Shown: one piece after another, positions 34,105 to 42,502 of the stretch
Layout of the letters: each line of letters starts with the position of its first letter
Position numbering within the stretch: the stretch's first letter is position 1
From: CP2-2F sp034436355
GTDB taxonomy: Bacteria > Chloroflexota > Anaerolineae > Aggregatilineales > UBA2796
Assembly: GCA_034436355.1 (NCBI GenBank)
Contig: DAOTVQ010000038.1
Coordinates: 124,001-188,000 of the forward strand
Direction of reading: 5' to 3'
DNA length: 64,000 nucleotides
Made by a program: the position numbers and the translations under genes
The notes under the pieces: generated by a model
What the model saw: only the letters and a program-made list of their open reading frames with translations
The model's database searches: none
Told to the model about the DNA's origin: nothing

Positions 34105-35745
34105 ATGCCCAAGCAACTTGTGTTTGGTGAAGAAGCACGCCGTGGGCTGAAGCGCGGCATTGATAAGCTGGCTGAGGCAGTTGCCACCACGCTCGGTCCG
34201 AAGGGACGGAATGTGGCGCTCGATAAGAAGTTCGGCGCGCCAACCGTCACCCATGACGGTGTGACCGTTGCCAAAGAAATTGAGCTAGAAGACCCCTTTG
34301 AAAACATGGGCGCGCAGCTTTTGAAAGAGGCTGCCACCAAGACCAACGACATCGCCGGTGACGGCACAACGACCGCCACCGTGCTTGCCCAGACCATTGT
34401 GAATGAAGGCTTGAAGAATGTTGCAGCCGGCGCCAACCCGATGTTGCTCAAGCGCGGCATCGAGGCAGCCACTGAGCGCATCGCGCACGCAATCCGCGAG
34501 ATGGCAGTTGAGATTGACACGAAGGAAGAAATTGCTTCTGTCGCCGCTATCTCCGCACAGGATCAGTCCATTGGTGAGCTGATTGCCGATGTGATGGATC
34601 GCGTTGGTAAGGATGGCGTGATCACCGTTGAGGAGAGCAAGGGTCTGGAATTCGAGACCGAGTACGTTGAAGGTATGCAGTTTGATCGCGGCTACATCAG
34701 CCCCTACTTCATCACCAGCAACGATACGATGGAAGCTGTCCTCGAAGAACCCTACATCCTGATCTACGAAAAGAAGATCAGCGCCGCCCAAGACATTGTG
34801 CCAATCCTTGAGAAGTTGGTGCAGGTCGGTCGCCGTTCGTTGGTCATCATCGCCGAGGACGTAGACGGCGAGGCGCTCGCCACGCTGGTGCTGAACAAGC
34901 TGCGCGGTATGTTGAGCCTGCTGGCAGTTAAGGCGCCCGGCTTCGGTGATCGTCGTAAGGCAATGCTGCAAGATATCGCCGTGCTGACGGGTGGCACAGT
35001 CATCAGCGAAGATGTTGGGCGCAAGTTGGAAGGCGTTACCATCAACGATCTGGGGCGCGCACGTAAGGTTGTCTCCACTAAGGATGACACCACCATCATT
35101 GACGGCGCGGGCGAAGAGTCTGCTATCAAAGGGCGCATCGCCGAGATCAGGATCGAAATTGACCGCACCACCAGCGATTACGACCGCGAGAAGCTGCAAG
35201 AGCGCCTCGCTAAGCTGGCAGGCGGCGTGGCAGTCATCCGTGTGGGTGCCGCCACCGAGACTGAATTGAAGGAAAAGAAGCACCGCGTTGAAGACGCCCT
35301 GAGCGCAACCCGTGCCGCCGTTGAAGAAGGCATCGTGCCGGGCGGTGGTGTGGCGCTCATCAACGCCATCAGCAGCCTAGACGGCGTGAAGCTGGAGCTG
35401 GACGACGAAAACACCGGCGTTCAGATCATGCGCCGTGCGCTGGAGGCACCTATGCGCCGCATCGCTGCCAATGCTGGTCAGGATGGCGCGGTCATTGTGC
35501 AGTCCGTGCGCGCTGAGCAAGCCAGCAAGGGCGATAACCGCATGGGCTACGATGTGCTGAGCGCTCGCTTCGTCAACATGATTGAAGCAGGCATCATTGA
35601 CCCTGCGAAGGTGACGCGCGGTGCGTTGGAGAATGCGGCAAGCATTGCCAGCATGATCCTGACCACAGAAGCGCTCATCACCGACATCAAGGAAGATGAG
35701 AAGCCAATGCCCGGCGGTGGCGGCGGCGGTGGCATGGATTTCTAA
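34105..35745 (+). CDS. groEL: Chaperonin GroEL
   Basis: The 546-residue 60 kDa chaperonin that folds proteins in an ATP-dependent double ring. ATP-site motifs are ATTLGPKGRNVALDK near residue 28, DGTTTATVLAQ near 86 and the DGVTVAKEIELEDPFENMGA block; the equatorial C-terminal part has GIVPGGGVALI and ends in a glycine run and MDF (PMPGGGGGGGMDF) rather than repeated GGM. The length is normal. The ribosome site is gaaagga. A strong palindromic terminator follows 25 bp after the stop, so groESL is a closed two-gene operon. Confidence 0.97.
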   Translation: MPKQLVFGEEARRGLKRGIDKLAEAVATTLGPKGRNVALDKKFGAPTVTHDGVTVAKEIELEDPFENMGAQLLKEAATKTNDIAGDGTTTATVLAQTIVNEGLKNVAAGANPMLLKRGIEAATERIAHAIREMAVEIDTKEEIASVAAISAQDQSIGELIADVMDRVGKDGVITVEESKGLEFETEYVEGMQFDRGYISPYFITSNDTMEAVLEEPYILIYEKKISAAQDIVPILEKLVQVGRRSLVIIAEDVDGEALATLVLNKLRGMLSLLAVKAPGFGDRRKAMLQDIAVLTGGTVISEDVGRKLEGVTINDLGRARKVVSTKDDTTIIDGAGEESAIKGRIAEIRIEIDRTTSDYDREKLQERLAKLAGGVAVIRVGAATETELKEKKHRVEDALSATRAAVEEGIVPGGGVALINAISSLDGVKLELDDENTGVQIMRRALEAPMRRIAANAGQDGAVIVQSVRAEQASKGDNRMGYDVLSARFVNMIEAGIIDPAKVTRGALENAASIASMILTTEALITDIKEDEKPMPGGGGGGGMDF

Positions 35746-35770
35746 AACCACGCACAGCCTGAATACGCGG

Positions 35771-35793
35771 CGGGCGGGAAAATTTCCCGCCCG
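35771..35793 (+). terminator. Terminator of groESL
   Basis: A near-perfect inverted repeat, CGGGCGGGAAA and TTTCCCGCCCG with one base between, followed by TTTGCG. It is the only strong hairpin between groEL and the next gene. Confidence 0.7.
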
Positions 35794-35899
35794 TTTGCGT
35801 TATGCATAGCAGCGCACTTTGCCACAAGCGTGGATCGCGTTTCGTGCTACAATTTCTAGCCAGTTGCGCCAAAAGGCATTTTCTAAGAAAGGCTGCGCT

Positions 35900-38047
35900 A
35901 TGGCACTTAGACAATACCGCTGCATTGTTAGTAACCTGAATATCCGTTCGCAACCTTCCACCCAAGCGGCTTTCCGCACCGGGCGAACGCTCGTTCGCCA
36001 TGAGGTGATCACTGTGGAAGACGCACGCCGCGCTGAGTCGGACGGCTATTTGTGGCTCAACTTTGATCGCGGTTGGTGTGCGGAGCGTTCGCTGGATGGG
36101 CGCACAATCTTTATGACGGATGGTGTGCCGCCCCGCGAGCGGTTGTGGGGCATCAACATTGATCCCAACAATCCAACCGCCAACCCACCTCCCGATCAAC
36201 TGCGCGGTGTGGGCTGGGTGCGCTTTGTGCTGCATATGGATAGCCGCCGCGAACCGCCCGAACGTGCCTACGCCTTTTATGATCCGATCATCCGTGCCTA
36301 CAGCCAAAGCAGCACGCGCATCCTGCTGATCCTGTTGCAAGATACGTTTTTAGGGAACATGCCATGGGTAAACGGCGATTGGGCGCGCTACGCACGTGAT
36401 TTCGCCGCCCGCGCCGGGCAGATCGCAGCGCGCTACCGTGGGCAAGTGGCAGCCTACCAAATTTGGAATGAGGGCGACCTAGACGGCGCGCCGACCTCGC
36501 ACTACGTGAAGCCTGCCGACTATGCCGCCCTGCTGCTCTTGGCGAGTAAGGCAATCACCCAAGCTGACCCTGCCGCGCAAGTTATCAGCGGCGGCTTGGC
36601 AAGCGGCGCAGCCAGCGGCATTGCCTACATGCGGGCAGTGCGGCAGGCTTTGGGCGGCACGCTGCCTGTGGATGGCATCGCTGTGCATCCCTATGGGCAT
36701 GTGCCGCCGGGCACCAACGTGGCGCCATTCTCCAACTACACTGGCTCGCTAGATGGCTTGATGCGCCAATTCACAGATGCCTTCCCCGATAAACCGATCT
36801 GGATTAGCGAGATCGGCGTGGCGCGTGTGGATGTGAACAACCAGAGCTATTGGTCGCGCATTGCCAACTACATGGATAAGACCATTGATTACCTGCGCGA
36901 TGTGTATACCTACGCACTCGGCGCGGTGATCTGGTTCGCGTGGAACGATACGATGGACGAAGCGGGCATTGTGAATGTGCGCGGCGAGCCGAAGAATCCG
37001 ATCTTCACGACCTTCTTCCAGAACCTGCACGCCGATTTCCCAATTTACGAACGGCAGAACACACCCTTTGCAGGCAGCGTGGCACTGGCACACCTTGCCA
37101 GCGATCCGATCAGCGATCCGAACGCAGAGGCATTCGCGGCGCGCCTGCAAAACGCTGCGCCTAATGTGAACACCCTGCTTTTGTGGGGCAGCAGCGGCAC
37201 AAATTGGCTGGGTGGCACTGGCGCGCTTGCCGTGCGGAATGCGGCTGATCTCTCGCGGATTGCCGATGCGTTAGTCAGCACGCGGGTGCGCCTATATGCG
37301 TGGCACGGCTTGCAGGGCAGCAACCTGACCGCCGAAGTCAGCCAGATTGTGCAGGCAGCCCTTGCCGATGGCGTGCGCTCTGTGGTGCTAGACCTTGATC
37401 CGTCACGCTTGCTGCTGCGCGATTCTGCCAGCATCCGCAATTTTATGATCGCGCTGCGGCGTGCGCTGCCTGCCAATGCCAGCATCGGCGTTAGCTTTGA
37501 TGGGCGCCCTAGCACCTTTGGCGCGGTGAACCTGATGGAATGGCTACCCTTTGTGGATAGCTGGCATCCGAAGGTCTTGTATACCGAATGGGGCGGACGC
37601 CCAGCGACGCTCATCGCGCAGACGCTCAACGCATTGCGCCCTTACCGTAAGCCGATTGTTGTGCTGACGCAGTTCGGTGCGGAAGGTGATATGCGCGAAG
37701 CTGGGCGCGCTGCCCTAGAGCCGCAGCAGGCAGCAGCAGGCATAGGTTTTTGGCGCTTAGGGGCTGCCAGCGCGGCGCAGTTGGCAGCCGTGCGCGGTGT
37801 GGCGTTGCCGTGGCTAGCGGGCTACACGCCGACCAGCACGCTTGGCACAGTGGCAGTGCGTACCACTGCCGCGCTGCGAATTCGAGCGGTGCCAAGCGAT
37901 AGCGGCGAGATTTTAGGGCAGCTCTTCCCGAACGAGGCAGTCAGTGTGTTAGAGCGCGCCAGCTTCCCGCCCTTTGAGTGGGTGCGCCATCGGCGCGGCT
38001 GGTCGGCGGCGCGCAACACACAAACCGGTGAGGTCTATCTGGGCTAG
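35900..38047 (+). CDS. Multidomain glycoside-hydrolase-like protein with terminal SH3 domains
   Basis: A 715-residue protein with four parts. Residues 1-75 form a bacterial SH3 domain (CIVSNLNIRSQPSTQAAF, GYLWLNFDRGWCAERSL). Residues 80-350 look like a clan-A TIM-barrel glycosidase: AAYQIWNEGDLDGAP holds the probable acid/base Glu and PIWISEIGVARVD the probable nucleophile. Residues 400-645 look like a second barrel without visible catalytic pair (RSVVLDLDPSRLLL, PFVDSWHPKVLYTEWGG). The end is another SH3 domain (TTAALRIRAVPSDSGEILGQ). The ATG at 35900 follows AAAGG; neither it nor the longer frame to 35819 has a signal peptide, which is odd for a protein expected to act on glycans outside. 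Substrate unknown. Confidence 0.72.
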   Translation: MALRQYRCIVSNLNIRSQPSTQAAFRTGRTLVRHEVITVEDARRAESDGYLWLNFDRGWCAERSLDGRTIFMTDGVPPRERLWGINIDPNNPTANPPPDQLRGVGWVRFVLHMDSRREPPERAYAFYDPIIRAYSQSSTRILLILLQDTFLGNMPWVNGDWARYARDFAARAGQIAARYRGQVAAYQIWNEGDLDGAPTSHYVKPADYAALLLLASKAITQADPAAQVISGGLASGAASGIAYMRAVRQALGGTLPVDGIAVHPYGHVPPGTNVAPFSNYTGSLDGLMRQFTDAFPDKPIWISEIGVARVDVNNQSYWSRIANYMDKTIDYLRDVYTYALGAVIWFAWNDTMDEAGIVNVRGEPKNPIFTTFFQNLHADFPIYERQNTPFAGSVALAHLASDPISDPNAEAFAARLQNAAPNVNTLLLWGSSGTNWLGGTGALAVRNAADLSRIADALVSTRVRLYAWHGLQGSNLTAEVSQIVQAALADGVRSVVLDLDPSRLLLRDSASIRNFMIALRRALPANASIGVSFDGRPSTFGAVNLMEWLPFVDSWHPKVLYTEWGGRPATLIAQTLNALRPYRKPIVVLTQFGAEGDMREAGRAALEPQQAAAGIGFWRLGAASAAQLAAVRGVALPWLAGYTPTSTLGTVAVRTTAALRIRAVPSDSGEILGQLFPNEAVSVLERASFPPFEWVRHRRGWSAARNTQTGEVYLG

Positions 38048-38811
38048 GCGTCGTCCTCATCAAGGCTGTCTAGGTCGCTGTAGCGCCCTGAGCGTGGCAG
38101 ATCGGTGCGGGCGATGTCGGCAGGCGGCGGCGAAAGCGGCTCAAACTCGCGGGTGCTGCGTTTCAGGCGTTCGCTGGCAATCTTGCGCGATCCTGTCTCC
38201 CGAACGGCTTTGGCAGGCGGCGTGCGGACGGATTGGCTAGGCGGCGCGCTGGCGTTGCTCAGGGTAAGGCGGCGGTGAAAGAACATGCCATAGATGACCA
38301 TGCCAACGCCGCTCAGCGCCAACATCACAATCAGGGCAGCGCTGACAGACATGCCCAGCCGCACGCTCATCGTCATCGGGATCACAATCAAGGCATCTTC
38401 GGGCAAGCTGACGCTCTGCGGTGCGCGGTAGAGCGCACCAAACTGATAGGTCAGGTGTGCGCCTTCCTGTAGGGCAAAGGTGACTGCGCCATCTATCGGC
38501 ACATACAGTGGGCTGGCGGCACTCAGGGTATACTGCTGCGCCGGCAAGTTTTCAAAGCAATACGGCTCGCCTTGCAGCGCGACATAGTTCGCCACCAAAA
38601 CGTTAGAGGCGATCATCAGATTAAAACTGACTTCGGGCAGGGCTTCTTCGCCGGCGTCGCGCACGCCATTTTGGTTAGCATCGTGATAGGCAAGCACGCA
38701 GACCGTGCCAGTGGCGGTGTTCGCTTGTGCGCCTGCCGAAAAGAAGGGCTGTGCCGCTATAATCAGTGCCAGCGCCAGCAGACGCGCCCAAGTAAAAGCA
38801 AATCGGCTCAT
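38044..38811 (-). CDS. SdrD_B-like membrane-anchored surface protein
   Basis: A 255-residue type I membrane protein. A signal peptide (LLALALIIAAQPFFSAGAQA) is followed by one SdrD_B-type beta-sandwich with its calcium-binding start (VLAYHDANQNGVRDAGEEAL) and LPAQQYTLSAASPLYVPIDG. A membrane segment (SVSAALIVMLALSGVGMVIYGMFF, residues about 150-173) precedes a polar tail with many Ser, Arg and Pro residues (KAVRETGSRKIASERLKRS) that ends acidic (SLDEDDA). Function unknown; such domains act as spacers or binding modules on the cell surface. Its stop overlaps the stop of the convergent glycosidase gene by 4 bp. Confidence 0.72.
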   Translation of the reverse strand: MSRFAFTWARLLALALIIAAQPFFSAGAQANTATGTVCVLAYHDANQNGVRDAGEEALPEVSFNLMIASNVLVANYVALQGEPYCFENLPAQQYTLSAASPLYVPIDGAVTFALQEGAHLTYQFGALYRAPQSVSLPEDALIVIPMTMSVRLGMSVSAALIVMLALSGVGMVIYGMFFHRRLTLSNASAPPSQSVRTPPAKAVRETGSRKIASERLKRSTREFEPLSPPPADIARTDLPRSGRYSDLDSLDEDDA

Positions 38812-38909
38812 GTGGTTCTCAAATTAGCATCCATTTCGCTTAGAAGGCATTATATCATGCTGTGGCAAGCTGTGTCTCACAATTTTCATACGCTTAGGCA
38901 ACGGAATCC

Positions 38910-40025
38910 ATGCGCGTTTTGATGATCTCGAAGGCGTGTGTGGTGGGCATTTACCAGCGCAAGCTGGAAGAAATGGCACGCCACAGCGACCTTGCCCTAA
39001 CCCTTGTCGTGCCTGCCGAGTGGCGCGATCCAAGCGGTGTGCAGCCGCTAGAGCGCGTCTATACGCACGGCTATCGGCTGGCGGTTGCGCCGCTGCGCCT
39101 GAACGGCAATTTTCACCTGCACCACTACCCAACACTTGGGCAGATCATGCGCGAGGTGCGCCCGCAGATCGTCCACATTGACGAAGAGCCGTACAACGTG
39201 GCGGCATGGCAAGCGCTCTGGCACGCCAAGCGGATCGGTGCGAAGGCGCTTTTCTTTAGCTGGCAGAACATCTTGCGGCACTATCCGCCGCCTTTCTCGC
39301 TAGGCGAGGCGTGGCAGCTGCGTGCTGCCGATGGTGCTTTGGCTGGCACACAAAGCGCCGCCGATGTGCTGCGCGCCAAAGGCTGCCGCCTGCCGATGGC
39401 GGTTATTCCGCAGTTCGGCGTTGATCCCGATTTTTTCCAGCCGACCGAGACGCTGCCTGAAACACCAATTTTCGGCTTTGTGGGGCGCTTGGTGTGGGAA
39501 AAAGGCGCGGATTTGTTGCTGGAAGCGGCGGCGATCTTGGCGCGGGAAGGGCATTCCTTTCAGGTGCGGATCGTGGGGCAGGGACCTGAACGGGAGAATC
39601 TGGCACGCCTTGCCGCGTCTCTGGGCATCAGCGAGCGCGTTACCTTTATTGGGCAAGTGCCTTCCACCGAAATGCCGCAGATGTACGCCGATCTCAGGGC
39701 GTTGGTGGTGCCTTCGCGCACGCTGCCCAACTGGAAAGAGCAGTTTGGGCGCGTCATTGTGGAGGCGATGGCGTGCGGCGTGCCGATCATTGGCGCGAAA
39801 AGCGGCGCGATTCAAGATGTGATGGGACACGGCGGCTCGCCATTTAATGAAGGGAATGTACAAGAGCTGGCTGTGCAAATGCGGCATTTGGTTGAGCGCG
39901 GCGGCGGCGAGAGTTTACGCAGCCTGTTGGGCAAAAAAGGCAGGCAGCGCGTGCTGGATCACTTCACGCACGCGCAGGTTGCCGCCCAAACCATCGCCTT
40001 TTACCGCCAGTTGATGCAAGGCTAG
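38910..40025 (+). CDS. Glycosyltransferase family 4 protein
   Basis: A 371-residue GT-B glycosyltransferase. The acceptor half starts MRVLMISKACVVGIYQRKLE and has QIVHIDEEPYNVAAWQALWH; the donor half starts with FGFVGRLVWEKGADLLLEAA and holds the family E-x7-E in EQFGRVIVEAMACGVPIIG near residues 275-293. The enzyme transfers a sugar from a nucleotide-sugar donor, probably to a surface glycan or glycolipid. It is a single gene, with the SdrD_B-like gene divergent on the left and lspA convergent on the right. Neither donor nor acceptor can be read from sequence. Confidence 0.88.
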   Translation: MRVLMISKACVVGIYQRKLEEMARHSDLALTLVVPAEWRDPSGVQPLERVYTHGYRLAVAPLRLNGNFHLHHYPTLGQIMREVRPQIVHIDEEPYNVAAWQALWHAKRIGAKALFFSWQNILRHYPPPFSLGEAWQLRAADGALAGTQSAADVLRAKGCRLPMAVIPQFGVDPDFFQPTETLPETPIFGFVGRLVWEKGADLLLEAAAILAREGHSFQVRIVGQGPERENLARLAASLGISERVTFIGQVPSTEMPQMYADLRALVVPSRTLPNWKEQFGRVIVEAMACGVPIIGAKSGAIQDVMGHGGSPFNEGNVQELAVQMRHLVERGGGESLRSLLGKKGRQRVLDHFTHAQVAAQTIAFYRQLMQG

Positions 40026-40040
40026 GTCGGCGCGCTGGGG

Positions 40041-40556
40041 CTACTGTTCGGGCAGATCGCTTGGGTTGGCGCTCTGGGCGGGCTTGGTGCGCCAACTGAG
40101 CAGAAACAGTACGCCAATGCCGAGCACAATGGCGTGGTCGGCAAAGTTACTGACGTTTGCCAGCACATTCGGAATCCGCACCAAGAACCAATCTACCACA
40201 TAGCCAAGCGTTAGGCGGTCTAGGGCATTGCCGCAAGCACCGCCTAAGACCAAGCCAAGCGCGATGCGCGTTGCCCAATTATCGTCTGCCATGCGCGGGT
40301 AAAAGATCAGAATGCCGATCACCATGCCGAGCGCGATCAGTAAGAACAGATCGCCGGCTTGTGGCAGCAGGCTGAAGGCGGCGCCGGTGTTCTGGCTGAA
40401 CGTGATACCGAACACTTCGCGCAGCGGCTCAATGGGCGTGATCGTCTCACCAAGCGCTAGGGTTGCGCGCACCCAATGTTTTGCCACCTGATCCAGCACC
40501 AAGACGCTGAGGGCAGGCACCAAGAGCGCTGCCCAATGCTTCAAAGCGCCGTTCAC
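40041..40556 (-). CDS. lspA: Lipoprotein signal peptidase (signal peptidase II)
   Basis: A 171-residue membrane aspartic peptidase that cuts lipoprotein signal peptides. Four membrane segments are visible; the motifs are LDQVAKHWV near the start, SQNTGAAFSLL, and the catalytic aspartates in GNALDRLTLGYVVDWF and NVSNFADHAIVLG. I placed the start at GTG 40556, which overlaps the GH31 stop as GTGA; the longer frame to 40634 runs through the GH31 gene and is not LspA-like. It is the last gene of an overlapping GH42-GH31-lspA series, an unusual place for a housekeeping enzyme. Confidence 0.9.
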   Translation of the reverse strand: MNGALKHWAALLVPALSVLVLDQVAKHWVRATLALGETITPIEPLREVFGITFSQNTGAAFSLLPQAGDLFLLIALGMVIGILIFYPRMADDNWATRIALGLVLGGACGNALDRLTLGYVVDWFLVRIPNVLANVSNFADHAIVLGIGVLFLLSWRTKPAQSANPSDLPEQ

Positions 40557-42502
40557 GAGAGATCGTCCCAACGCGAGTCTTCGTTCACGAACAGCGGCAG
40601 CACATCCAGCGGCGCGGGATAATGAAGCAGCCAAGTGCCGTTGCTCTCGTAGCGCTCGCCCGTCCAGTAGTCACGCCATACGCCGTAGGGCAGGTAGATA
40701 TGCCGTGCGGCGGTGTTGGGCGTTAGCACAGGCGCCACAAGGTATCTGCCCATCAGATATTGGTCACCAATGCCAAGCGCGGTCATATCTTCAGGCGCTT
40801 CCCACAGCAGCGGACGGATGACGGGCGTGCCATCTATGGTAGCGCGGCGGGCGGCAGCAAGGCGTTCGTCTGCCAGCGTCACGTGCAGGTCGGCATATTT
40901 GCGGCAAATGGCGACTGTTTCGTCGTCAAAATCCCACGGCGCAATGGAGAACTGCATCGCCAGCATGGGCACACTTGCCTGAGTCCAGCGGATGAGCAGT
41001 TCTTTATTGGGCAGCAAATCGCCGTAGGCATTGCCGCCAATCATATCCGGCAAGGTGAACGGATAGCCCGTCAGCGAGAGCATCAGCGCCGTCGTGACCA
41101 CTGACGCCAAGCCGTTATCGTAGCCCCACGTGCTAAAGCGATCCCACTGCCGAAAGAGGATCGGCAAGCGCTGGCTAAACCAGCCTGTCCGCACTTCGCA
41201 ATACGGGAAGTGTTCGGCGGCAAAGGCTGACCAACGGGCGCTATATTCGTTGCGGTGCATCGGCGTATGCGTGCGCGCATCAGCAGGGAAGAAACCCGCC
41301 TCACCGGCATCGAACTTATAGCCCGCCAAGCCCACTTGTTCTTGCAATTCGCGCAGTTTGGCAGCATACCACGCTAACGCCTCTGGATTGCTCACATCCA
41401 GCAGATAGCCCAAGCCTTGCCACCAAATCACGGTGTAAGGCTCGTCGCTCTCAGGGCGTTTGATCAGGTAGCCGTGCTGGATCGCCTCTTGTGTGTTGGG
41501 CGATTCCGCCACGAGGAAGGGATGCACCCACACCGTGACGTTGAAGCCTAGCGCGTTCAGGGCTGCCACCATGCCACGCGGATCGGGGAAGCGCGCAGGG
41601 TCAAAGGTGTTATAACCATAGGCGCGCTGCCACTTATCGTCAATTTCAAAGGTGCTGCCGGGATAGCCATAGGCGCGAATTTCTTGGGCATAGCCAAGCA
41701 CACGCGCCTGATTAATCTCAGTTTTGTAGCGCGCCCACGTCGTCCAGATTGGTTGGCGCAGTAAATCTTCGGGCGGAATACGTTCAGGCTTGCCTAACTG
41801 CCCGATCAACTGTTGGTAGGCGTCGCGGATATGCTTGCCAACCAAGATCAGATAATTAAGTGGCTGGTTTGGGTTGTGCAGGGTCAGTTGGGCAGAGGCG
41901 TGCAGGCTGGAAAGCGGCGGGCGCTCAATGGCGGGTGCTTGGGCGGCACTCAAGTCCCATATGGGCGGCGCGACGTGGCTAGGCGGCGCATTGAAGCCAA
42001 CGTGCAGCGAGTCGGCGGCATTTTGCACCAAGATCGCGGCGCCGGTGGCACATAACCACGCAGGCGTTTGGATGTTGCCAAGCCCCGTCCCGCCGTTATC
42101 CCATGTGAGCAGCGGCGCTTCCCACAAGCTGATCTGTTCGAGTGGATAGCGTTGGTGGATGATCTCACCCTGCCCATACCAATGTACACCAACCAGCAGA
42201 TCAAAGGTATCGCGGGTCGGCTGATCCCAGACCAACTGCCAGCCATTTTCCAGCACCAGCACGCGCAGCCTGCCAAAGCCGTGCGCGCCGCGATAAAAGG
42301 TGAGGATCGCCTCGCCGCCCTCTGCCTGCCACAGGCTTAGGCGCTGGCACGGTTCGCCCCAGCCGGAACTGGTTTGCAGCACCAGCCGATTCTCTGCCAA
42401 CAAGCGAAAGCCTGTGCCGTCTAGGGCGAACTCTAAACGCGAGTGTGTTGTGCCAAGCGTGAGGATGCCCTCACGCTCGGTTGTCCAAATGGCGACTGTC
42501 AC
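40553..42502 (-). CDS. Glycoside hydrolase family 31 alpha-glycosidase
   Basis: A 649-residue GH31 enzyme. The barrel starts after an N-terminal beta domain; SFEIDD-type motif is STFEIDDKWQRAYGYNTFDP near residue 280, followed by RGMVAALNALGFNVTVWVHP. The catalytic nucleophile is the Asp of GYKFDAGEAGFFP near residue 395 and the acid/base the Asp of STWGYDNGLASVV near 475. The KFDAGE form resembles alpha-glucosidase/alpha-galactosidase-like GH31 members related to MYORG. No signal peptide, so it should act on imported oligosaccharides. It starts with GTG overlapping the GH42 stop and its stop overlaps the lspA start. Confidence 0.88.
   Translation of the reverse strand: MTVAIWTTEREGILTLGTTHSRLEFALDGTGFRLLAENRLVLQTSSGWGEPCQRLSLWQAEGGEAILTFYRGAHGFGRLRVLVLENGWQLVWDQPTRDTFDLLVGVHWYGQGEIIHQRYPLEQISLWEAPLLTWDNGGTGLGNIQTPAWLCATGAAILVQNAADSLHVGFNAPPSHVAPPIWDLSAAQAPAIERPPLSSLHASAQLTLHNPNQPLNYLILVGKHIRDAYQQLIGQLGKPERIPPEDLLRQPIWTTWARYKTEINQARVLGYAQEIRAYGYPGSTFEIDDKWQRAYGYNTFDPARFPDPRGMVAALNALGFNVTVWVHPFLVAESPNTQEAIQHGYLIKRPESDEPYTVIWWQGLGYLLDVSNPEALAWYAAKLRELQEQVGLAGYKFDAGEAGFFPADARTHTPMHRNEYSARWSAFAAEHFPYCEVRTGWFSQRLPILFRQWDRFSTWGYDNGLASVVTTALMLSLTGYPFTLPDMIGGNAYGDLLPNKELLIRWTQASVPMLAMQFSIAPWDFDDETVAICRKYADLHVTLADERLAAARRATIDGTPVIRPLLWEAPEDMTALGIGDQYLMGRYLVAPVLTPNTAARHIYLPYGVWRDYWTGERYESNGTWLLHYPAPLDVLPLFVNEDSRWDDLS

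Noticed and set aside
34285..35283. Long minus-strand frame inside groEL
   Set aside because: Antisense shadow of a certain gene; no family resemblance or ribosome site.
40557..40634. Longer lspA start
   Set aside because: It lies wholly within the GH31 gene and would add a non-hydrophobic, basic stretch not found in LspA; the GTG at 40556 forms a GTGA overlap.
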